From assembly GCA_947624925.1 (NCBI GenBank), contig CANQMG010000079.1, positions 1-5,137 of the forward strand: DNA of 5,137 bases. Reading direction: 5' to 3'. Within the stretch, counting starts at the first letter, position 1; each line of letters starts with the position of its first letter. The position numbers were made by a program, and so were the translations under genes. Source of the stretch: an uncultured Clostridia bacterium. GTDB lineage: Bacteria > Bacillota > Clostridia > TANB77 > CAG-508. Below are positions 1 through 4,170 of this stretch, one piece after another. The notes beneath the pieces were generated by a model, which did no database searches, had not been told where the DNA came from, and was given only the letters and a program-made list of their open reading frames with translations.

Positions 1-121
1 GTTTTAGAGCCCTAAGTACCATTCTTGCTACTGGTGGTGCACCACATCCTGCACACATTCTATGTCCTGATGTAAATCTAGATGGTTTCTCTGCTATTAT
101 TTGTTTTAAATTATATGCCAT
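1..121 (-). CDS. porB: Pyruvate:ferredoxin oxidoreductase beta subunit, N-terminal fragment
   Basis: The gene is cut by the left edge; only the first 40 codons are present. The protein starts MAYNLKQIIAEKPSRFTSGH and continues into RMCAGCGAPPVARMVLRALK. The CAGCGAP segment (Cys23, Cys26) is the hallmark of the PorB N-terminus, where cysteines help hold the [4Fe-4S] cluster close to the thiamine pyrophosphate. In this family PorB carries the pyrophosphate-binding part of the TPP site and pairs with PorA for pyruvate decarboxylation. The start is set by an AAGGAGGT ribosome binding site (131-138) about 9 nt upstream. That site is made from the last two Arg codons of porA, so the two genes are tightly coupled although they do not overlap. 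It is the last por gene seen in the operon; its end and terminator lie outside the window. Confidence 0.93.
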   Translation of the reverse strand, partial: MAYNLKQIIAEKPSRFTSGHRMCAGCGAPPVARMVLRALK

Positions 122-128
122 ATTGCTC

Positions 129-1310
129 TTACCTCCTTAATCCTAGGTATCTATAAGGTTCTGTAATTCTTCCTGTTTTTGCAATTTCTTGTAAGTCTTT
201 ATATACGCTTTCTATATCATCTGCTTTTGTATCTCTTCCACCTATTCCATACACATAATTTACTATTGGAACTTGTTTTTTGTTTACATACATTGCAGAT
301 GTTACATCTTCAAATAATGCTCCGCCTGCTGCATTTAAAGAATCTGCTTTATCTAAAACTGCAACTGCTTTTATATGTTCCAAGGCTTTTGCTATTTCTT
401 CTGCTGGGAATGGTCTAAATACTCTTAGTTTTAATAATCCTGCTTTTATTCCTTTTTCTCTTAAAGAATCTACAACAAATTTTGTTGTTCCTGCTGTTGA
501 GTTCATACATACTATTGCTATTTCAGCGTCATCTAATTTATATTCTTCAAAAAATGAATATTTTCTTCCTGTCATTTTTTCAAATTCTTCTGCTACTTCT
601 AAAATTACTTTTTTAGCATTTTTCATGCCTAAAGCCTGCTGTGCTTTGTGTTCAAACAAATAAGCTTGCAAGTCTAATGGTCCAATTGCTATTGGATTAT
701 CCTTATTTAAAAGATATTCATCTGGTTTATATTCTCCTACAAATTTTTTAACTTTATCATCTTCTATTAATTCAATGTTTTCAATAGAGTGTGATGTTAT
801 AAATCCATCTTGACATACCATAAGCGGTAATTTTACATTTTTATTTTCTGCAATTCTATGCGCCATTATTAAATTATCGTAAGCCTCTTGGTTGTTTTCT
901 GAAAACAACATTATCCATCCGCTATCACGTACGCCCATTGCATCTGAATGGTCATTGTGTATATTAAGAGGTCCTGATACTGCTCTATTTACTAAACTCA
1001 TTACTATTGGAAGTCTTAAGCTTGATGCAATATATATCATTTCCCACATAAGTGACAATCCATTTGCAGATGTTGCGGTCATTGCCCTTCCTCCTGCTGC
1101 TTCTGCTCCAATAGTTGCTGCCATTGCACTATGTTCACTTTCTACTGCAACAAATTCTGTATCTACATCGCCATTACTAACAAATGTAGAAAAATATTGT
1201 GGTATTTCGGTTGAAGGTGTAATTGGAAATGCTGCTACTACATCTGGATTTATTTGTTTCATTGCAATAGCTGCTGCTTCATTACCACTTAAACGTTCTC
1301 TAATTGACAT
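129..1310 (-). CDS. porA: Pyruvate:ferredoxin oxidoreductase alpha subunit
   Basis: This 393-residue protein has the usual length of PorA in four-subunit enzymes. It oxidises pyruvate to acetyl-CoA and CO2 together with PorB, in the cytoplasm. The N-terminal pyrimidine-binding domain shows FPITPSTEIPQ (residues 28-38), VESEHSAM (56-63) and GAEAAGGRAMTATSANGL (68-85). By alignment from memory with the Desulfovibrio africanus enzyme, Glu59 would contact the TPP aminopyrimidine, and Arg109 in NRAVSGPLNIHNDHSD (108-123) would contact pyruvate. The FPITPST and NIHNDHSD signatures fit the pyruvate-type enzyme better than the 2-oxoisovalerate or 2-oxoglutarate types. The C-terminal part (from about 260) is the transketolase C-like domain, with LRVFRPFPAEEI. 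The ATG start is supported by AAAGGAGG 7 nt upstream (1318-1325). The last codons, AGG AGG, double as the ribosome binding site of porB. The 83-nt gap to porD contains only AT-rich sequence. Confidence 0.96.
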   Translation of the reverse strand: MSIRERLSGNEAAAIAMKQINPDVVAAFPITPSTEIPQYFSTFVSNGDVDTEFVAVESEHSAMAATIGAEAAGGRAMTATSANGLSLMWEMIYIASSLRLPIVMSLVNRAVSGPLNIHNDHSDAMGVRDSGWIMLFSENNQEAYDNLIMAHRIAENKNVKLPLMVCQDGFITSHSIENIELIEDDKVKKFVGEYKPDEYLLNKDNPIAIGPLDLQAYLFEHKAQQALGMKNAKKVILEVAEEFEKMTGRKYSFFEEYKLDDAEIAIVCMNSTAGTTKFVVDSLREKGIKAGLLKLRVFRPFPAEEIAKALEHIKAVAVLDKADSLNAAGGALFEDVTSAMYVNKKQVPIVNYVYGIGGRDTKADDIESVYKDLQEIAKTGRITEPYRYLGLRR

Positions 1311-1393
1311 TTTATTTCCTCCTTTAATTTTTTATTAATTAAAATTTCACATATAAATTGTTGTTTGTAGGTATATATTCATTTTCATTTGTT

Positions 1394-1675
1394 TTACTCC
1401 ATGGCTATTGCGCCAAAAGGACATACCTTAGCACACACTCCACAACCTTTACAATAATCATAATTAAAATCTGTTCGCTTTTGGTCCTTTCCTACTGGAA
1501 TTGCATCATCAGGACACACAGGAAAACACATGCCACATTGTTTACATTTTTCAAATAAATAAATTGGTTTTGTGCTCCTCCAATCTCCTGTTTTAAATTC
1601 TTTTGCATTTCCAGCATTATATATATCTCCACCTTGAGTTAAATCTTCCATTGGAGTATTTGAATTTATATTCAT
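1394..1675 (-). CDS. porD: Pyruvate:ferredoxin oxidoreductase delta subunit (2[4Fe-4S] ferredoxin-like)
   Basis: This 93-residue protein is the electron-transfer subunit of the pyruvate:ferredoxin oxidoreductase. It carries electrons from the catalytic cluster to external ferredoxin. Two cluster motifs are visible: CKQCGMCFPVCP (Cys44, 47, 50, 54) and CKGCGVCAKVCP (Cys75, 78, 81, 85), with 20 residues between the last cysteine of the first and the first cysteine of the second. The N-terminal extension with GDWRSTKPIY (residues 30-39) is typical of PorD and distinguishes it from free ferredoxins. The start is supported by AAGGAGGT (1685-1692) about 10 nt upstream. It is the second gene of the operon, separated from porG by 94 nt that contain a long inverted repeat. 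Length and motifs are normal for the family. Confidence 0.95.
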   Translation of the reverse strand: MNINSNTPMEDLTQGGDIYNAGNAKEFKTGDWRSTKPIYLFEKCKQCGMCFPVCPDDAIPVGKDQKRTDFNYDYCKGCGVCAKVCPFGAIAME

Positions 1676-1701
1676 ATTTTTTCTACCTCCTTATTAATGT
1701 A

Positions 1702-1753
1702 TAGGGACACACCTTAGTAACAAGCATTCCTCATAGATTAAGGTATGTCCCTA
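1702..1753 (-). repeat. 15-bp inverted repeat between porG and porD
   Basis: The arms TAGGGACACACCTTA (1702-1716) and TAAGGTATGTCCCTA (1739-1753) are inverted copies with one difference, separated by 22 nt. In the minus-strand transcript the single difference is a G-U pair, so the RNA could form a continuous 15-bp stem; read on the plus strand it would be a C-A mismatch. The hairpin begins 16 nt after the porG stop. No U-tract follows, so it does not look like a standard terminator. It may be an intercistronic processing or stability element, or a small dispersed palindromic repeat. Confidence 0.75.
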
Positions 1754-1769
1754 CTGCAATTTATTGATG

Positions 1770-2354
1770 TCAGCTATTAACTTTTTCTAAAGACTTTAGA
1801 GCAAGTTCTAGGGCTTTCATATTTCCTTCTATAACTTCTGGTTTTTTTGCAAATTTATGTTTAAATGACCCCTTCATGTCGTTTAATAATTCTTCATCTG
1901 TCATTATTCCACTTACTTTTACTATAGCAGCAAGCATTGGCGTATTTGGAAAGTATCTGCCTAAAGCTTCTTCTGATATTTTTCTTGCATCTATTTTGTA
2001 AATTTCTCCTTCATATCCCTTTAATAGTCTTTTAATTTCTTCTGCATTTTTAGTTGTATTAATAACAATTGCTCCATCCTTTTTTAGCCCTGCCGTTACA
2101 TCTACATCTTTTAATAATGTATCATCAACTACTACAACGTAATTTGGTTCATATATATTGCTATGTATTGTTATTGGTTTATCGCTTATTCTGTTATATG
2201 CGGTAATTGGTGCACCCATTCTTTCTGGTCCATATTCTGGAAATCCTTGTATGTATTTACCAGTATTAAATGCTGCATCTGCCAAAAGAAGTGATGCAGT
2301 TTTTGCACCTTGACCGCCACGTCCGTGCCATCTAATTTCTATTAGATTATCCAT
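1770..2354 (-). CDS. porG: Pyruvate:ferredoxin oxidoreductase gamma subunit
   Basis: This 194-residue protein is the gamma subunit of the four-subunit pyruvate:ferredoxin oxidoreductase. In this family gamma forms the domain that shapes the CoA-binding side of the complex. The N-terminus shows the signature IEIRWHGRGGQGAKTAS (residues 5-21). FPEYGPERMGAPITAYNRIS (38-57) and VVVVDDTLL (73-81) follow, all typical of gamma subunits. A longer reading from a TTG at 2372 is possible, but it would place the GGGAGG ribosome binding site (2365-2370) inside the coding sequence. The ATG at 2354, 10 nt after that site, is therefore the better start. It is the first gene of the operon, with a well-formed promoter about 40 nt upstream, and is divergent from the plus-strand unit starting at 2437. 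Confidence 0.94.
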   Translation of the reverse strand: MDNLIEIRWHGRGGQGAKTASLLLADAAFNTGKYIQGFPEYGPERMGAPITAYNRISDKPITIHSNIYEPNYVVVVDDTLLKDVDVTAGLKKDGAIVINTTKNAEEIKRLLKGYEGEIYKIDARKISEEALGRYFPNTPMLAAIVKVSGIMTDEELLNDMKGSFKHKFAKKPEVIEGNMKALELALKSLEKVNS

Positions 2355-2392
2355 TCTAAATATTCCTCCCAATTATAATGTTTAACTATTAA

Positions 2393-2421
2393 AGTATATT
2401 TCTAAAAGCCTTAAAAGTCAA
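2393..2421 (-). promoter_or_regulatory. Promoter of the porGDAB operon
   Basis: Read on the minus strand, TTGACT (2416-2421) is followed by a 17-nt spacer and TATACT (2393-2398). This matches the sigma-A consensus at 5 of 6 positions in each box. Transcription would start near 2386, giving a leader of about 30 nt with the GGGAGG ribosome binding site and no room for a riboswitch. Confidence 0.75.
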
Positions 2422-2436
2422 TGTTTAAAGATAAAT

Positions 2437-2465
2437 TTGCAAAAATATATTTTATGTGATATAAT
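2437..2465 (+). promoter_or_regulatory. Promoter of the plus-strand unit
   Basis: TTGCAA (2437-2442), a 17-nt spacer and a perfect TATAAT (2460-2465) are present. The -10 box is preceded by TGA, which makes an extended -10 (TG at 2457-2458). Transcription would start near 2472, about 30 nt before the ORF. The promoter is back to back with the por promoter, the -35 boxes being only 15 nt apart, so the two could influence each other. Confidence 0.7.
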
Positions 2466-2501
2466 AATATTACAAAACATAGAAGGGTGTGCAGTCATTA
2501 A

Positions 2502-2918
2502 ATGAAAAAAATATTTGTGAGGTTCATACGGCTAGTGGTAAATGTTACGCCAAGGGTAACAGCAATTGTGCTGTTACTTAGTGTATGTTTCTCAGCAGTC
2601 AAAAGCTGCTGGGATATGATGGTCACAGCTGTAAAGCTGAAGGCCATTACAGACAATATTCTCTATATAGAGGATATTGCCAATTCCACCCCTGGCGGTT
2701 GGACAGACAAGCTCATAAAAAAATACGAAGAAGAGCAAGCAAAGAGAAACGCTTTGCTTGCTAGTGAAAACGAGGTCATTTCTGCTTTTGCAAAAGCAGA
2801 TGATCTCAGCAGAATTTTTATGTACTTTAAAACCCTGAGCAAAGCCCTTTTCTACGGGTTTTGCATTATCTTCTTCATTCGGGCAATTATTCTCGTTTGT
2901 GAGAAGATAATTCAATAA
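2502..2918 (+). CDS. Unrecognised small membrane protein with two predicted TM segments
   Basis: I do not recognise the family of this 138-residue ORF. The N-terminus is basic (MKKIFVRFIR), followed by a hydrophobic segment at about residues 12-33. The central part (about 67-106) is charged and looks helical (KKYEEEQAKRNALLASENE). A second hydrophobic segment spans about 115-133 and contains Arg127. This organisation fits a small inner-membrane protein with its charged middle on one side. An in-frame TAA directly precedes the ATG, so the start cannot lie further upstream. The only Shine-Dalgarno-like stretch (AGAAGGG, 2481-2487) is 14 nt away, which is long and weak compared with its neighbours. 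G+C is about 41%, and codons ending in C or G (GTC, GCC, CTC, CGG) are frequent, unlike every other gene here. It has its own promoter and terminator. The same DNA is full of inverted repeats, so the transcript may act as a structured RNA and the ORF may be secondary. Confidence 0.6.
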   Translation: MKKIFVRFIRLVVNVTPRVTAIVLLLSVCFSAVKSCWDMMVTAVKLKAITDNILYIEDIANSTPGGWTDKLIKKYEEEQAKRNALLASENEVISAFAKADDLSRIFMYFKTLSKALFYGFCIIFFIRAIILVCEKIIQ

Positions 2919-2965
2919 GAAAAAGCGCGGATATGTCCATAGTTGGAACCGCGCTTTTTTCTTAT
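2917..2965. terminator. Strong bidirectional terminator between convergent genes
   Basis: The left arm 2917-2930 (AAGAAAAAGCGCGG) pairs with 2949-2963 (CCGCGCTTTTTTCTT), with one extra T in the right arm and a GC-rich core GCGCGG/CCGCGC. The 18-nt loop can add a 3-bp inner stem (2936-2938 with 2945-2947). A T-run follows on the plus strand. The A-run on the left side gives a U-run in the minus-strand transcript, so it can stop both the plus-strand unit and the ferredoxin gene. The last two bases of the ORF stop codon (2916-2918) are part of the left arm. Confidence 0.9.
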
Positions 2966-2970
2966 TTTTT

Positions 2971-3147
2971 TTAATCATTGCTTTCGCAAGGTGCTTCTAC
3001 AGGACAAACTCCTGCACATGTTCCGCATCCTATACATGAATTTTGGTCTATTATGTATTTATCTTCACCTTGTGATATACATTCAACAGGACATTCTGCT
3101 GCACATGCTCCACATGATATACATTTGTCTGTTATTTTATATGCCAT
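2971..3147 (-). CDS. 2[4Fe-4S] ferredoxin, clostridial type
   Basis: This 58-residue protein is a small soluble low-potential electron carrier. The N-terminus MAYKITDKCISCGACAAECP is close to classical clostridial ferredoxins. Cys9, 12, 15 with Cys48 would bind one cluster, and Cys38, 41, 44 with Cys19 the other. Two further cysteines, Cys23 and Cys54, are not part of the two motifs; Cys54 replaces the usual Asn or similar residue after the VxAP segment. A GTG at 3159 could extend the protein by four residues. That GTG, however, lies within the ribosome binding site AAGGTG (3157-3162), which sits 9 nt from the ATG at 3147, so the ATG is the better start. It lies downstream of ricT on the same strand, with about 107 nt between, and faces the plus-strand unit. 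With porGDAB nearby it is the likely acceptor of electrons from pyruvate oxidation (inference). Confidence 0.93.
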   Translation of the reverse strand: MAYKITDKCISCGACAAECPVECISQGEDKYIIDQNSCIGCGTCAGVCPVEAPCESND

Positions 3148-3171
3148 ATAACTTTTCACCTTCCTTCTTTA

Positions 3172-3197
3172 CGGGTGAACAAAAGGCCCACCCCTAC
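3172..3197. repeat. Short REP-like palindrome
   Basis: GGGTG (3173-3177) and CACCC (3189-3193) form a 5-bp inverted repeat around an 11-nt loop, flanked by C residues and followed by CTACA. On the minus strand it reads TGTAGGGGTGGGCC, a form I associate with short dispersed palindromes in many bacterial genomes. It is GC-rich in an AT-rich gap. There is no U-tract, so it is unlikely to be a terminator. Confidence 0.4.
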
Positions 3198-3228
3198 ATG
3201 CTTTTGATTTAAATTTTTATATTATATT

Positions 3229-3257
3229 TCTATATTAATTAGAAAATTTTATGTCTA
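3229..3257 (-). promoter_or_regulatory. Possible promoter of the ferredoxin gene
   Basis: On the minus strand, TAGACA (3252-3257, 5 of 6 matches to TTGACA) is followed by 17 nt and TATAGA (3229-3234, 4 of 6). A second -10-like TATAAT lies at 3221-3226 without a good -35. The -35 box overlaps the TAG stop of the preceding ORF. Such AT-rich sequence gives many chance matches, so this is tentative. Confidence 0.35.
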
Positions 3258-3482
3258 ATTATTATTCTTTTTATCTAATTCTTCTAGTTTTTCTAATTTT
3301 TGTAATTCCTTTAAGTCCTCTGGGTTTTCTAAGTCTATATCATCATCTTCCTTTTCAACATCTTTTATAACTTTTATGTCATTCGATTGGTATTTTTTAA
3401 AAAATGTATCTTCTCCATCTTTAAATTTTACTTTTATTGTTTCCTTTAAAGTTTCAATTCCGGCAAACTTCTCCTTCTCCAT
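3255..3482 (-). pseudogene. ricT: Out-of-frame C-terminal part of RicT, with acidic tail
   Basis: This 75-codon stretch is the missing end of RicT in another frame, not an independent gene. Its first useful part, AGIETLKETIKVKFKDGE, aligns with the C-terminal strand region that normally follows the VKTPDGxGxV motif of RicT/YaaT proteins. That motif is found at the end of the overlapping upstream ORF. Its own ATG (3482) has no ribosome binding site: the purine-rich GGAGAAGGAG lies after the ATG, not before it. The tail (from about residue 38) is an acidic and lysine-rich low-complexity stretch (VEKEDDDIDLENPEDLKELQ, then LEKLEELDKKNNN) that may form a charged helix. Joined to the upstream part at 3465-3467, the whole protein would be about 303 residues. 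Confidence 0.75.
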
Positions 3483-4170
3483 CTGGTGTTTTTACAATTG
3501 CTCCAACATTAGGAAGTCTAGAATGTTTTTCTTCGTATACTTCTTGTTCATATTTTAGGCAACACATAAGTCTCCCACAATTGCCAGAAATTTTAGCAGG
3601 ATTTAACGATATGTTTTGTTCTTTTGCCATTTTTATAGATACAGTTTCAAAATCACCTAAAAAAGAACAACAACATAATTCTCTTCCACACATTCCATTT
3701 CCACCTAATCTTTTTACCTCATCTCTTACACCTATTTGTCTTAATTCAATTCTAGTTTTAAATATAGCTGCTAAATCTTTTACCAAATCTCTAAAGTCTA
3801 TTCTTCCTTCTGCTTTAAAAAAGAAAAGTAATTTACTTCTATCAAATTTATATTCTACATCTGTTAATATCATGTCTAATTTATGCTCTTTTATTTTATT
3901 TTGACATATTTTTAATGCTTCTTTTTCTTTCTGTTTATTTTCTTCATATTGTTTTTTATCTTTATATGTTGCAACTCTTATAATTTTTTTTAATGGTTTT
4001 TCTATTTTTTCATCTGGTAAATATCTATTTGCTATAACTACTTCTCCATATTCCATTCCCATTGAAGTTTCTACTATTACATATTTTCCTTTTTGTATAT
4101 TTGTACCATTTGGATCAAAAAAATATATTTTACCAGGCTTTTTAAATCTAACTCCTATAATATTTGCCAT
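3454..4170 (-). CDS. ricT: RicT/YaaT, PSP1-domain regulatory iron-sulfur protein, frameshifted near its C-terminus
   Basis: RicT (YaaT) belongs to the PSP1 family. In Bacillus subtilis it forms the Ric complex with RicA and RicF, binds [4Fe-4S] clusters and influences RNase Y-dependent RNA processing. The N-terminal part shows IIGVRFKKPGKIYFFDP and GMEYGEVV (residues 38-45). The central signature is GNGMCGRELCCCSFLGDFE (157-175), followed by ISGNCGRLMCCLKYE (194-208). This gives Cys161, 166, 167, 168, 198, 203 and 204, the cluster-ligand region of the family. The reading ends at VKTPDGEGEV plus four unrelated residues (CRN and stop), about 65 residues early. Dropping one T from GTTTGCC (3462-3468) would restore the frame with exactly the family spacing. 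The ATG start has GGGAGG (4177-4182) 6 nt upstream. The gene overlaps the end of holB by 23 nt, as expected for translational coupling. The holB-ricT order is conserved in Firmicutes. Confidence 0.9.
   Translation of the reverse strand: MANIIGVRFKKPGKIYFFDPNGTNIQKGKYVIVETSMGMEYGEVVIANRYLPDEKIEKPLKKIIRVATYKDKKQYEENKQKEKEALKICQNKIKEHKLDMILTDVEYKFDRSKLLFFFKAEGRIDFRDLVKDLAAIFKTRIELRQIGVRDEVKRLGGNGMCGRELCCCSFLGDFETVSIKMAKEQNISLNPAKISGNCGRLMCCLKYEQEVYEEKHSRLPNVGAIVKTPDGEGEVCRN

Larger units (their letters stand above)
2472..2965 (+). other. Hairpin-dense transcript (candidate structured RNA or structured mRNA)
   Basis: From promoter to terminator this roughly 490-nt transcript can fold into a chain of stems. 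They are: 2556-2564 with 2569-2577 (9 bp, loop ATTG); 2590-2598 with 2606-2614 (9 bp, one G-U); 2619-2630 with 2635-2647 (6+5 bp); 2654-2666 with 2667-2679 (near-perfect palindrome, one G-U); 2680-2688 with 2693-2702 (bulged); 2734-2744 with 2752-2762 (11 bp perfect, loop AGAAACG); 2772-2790 with 2791-2807 (perfect 20-nt palindrome plus a 7-bp extension); 2839-2847 with 2856-2864 (9 bp, one G-U); and 2865-2874 with 2902-2911 (10 bp perfect). The terminator stem follows. The non-Watson-Crick pairs are all G-U in the plus-strand RNA. I do not recognise a known RNA class. Because the region also holds a continuous ORF, a coding RNA with unusual structure is equally possible. Confidence 0.5.

Noticed and set aside
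891..909. 19-nt perfect palindrome GTTGTTTTC-T-GAAAACAAC inside porA
   Set aside because: It is a single isolated AT-rich palindrome within codons for FSENNQ. It shows that one palindrome alone means little in this genome; only the density at 2540-2965 is unusual.
892..1338. 148-codon plus-strand open frame opposite porA
   Set aside because: It is antisense to a clear PorA with conserved motifs; it is a shadow frame caused by porA codon use.
2487..2491. GTGTG near the start of the plus-strand transcript, as at a group II intron 5' end
   Set aside because: No domain V hairpin with AGC and GTT arms, no intron-encoded protein, and a Rho-independent terminator at the end.
2472..2965. tmRNA, RNase P RNA or 6S RNA as explanation for the structured transcript
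   Set aside because: None of the conserved core sequences of these RNAs could be found, and the length and chain-like stems do not fit them.
2592..2978. 128-codon open frame on the minus strand opposite the plus-strand unit
   Set aside because: It runs through the terminator, lacks a ribosome binding site and has an unlikely residue composition. It is best explained as a shadow of the palindrome-rich plus-strand sequence.
3148..3254. CRISPR array or tRNA in the gaps between genes
   Set aside because: There is no repeated spacer pattern, cloverleaf or GTTC-type T-loop in any gap of the window.
3437..3904. 155-codon plus-strand open frame opposite ricT
   Set aside because: It is antisense to a recognisable RicT and has a low-complexity Ser/Leu/Pro-rich product with no ribosome site.
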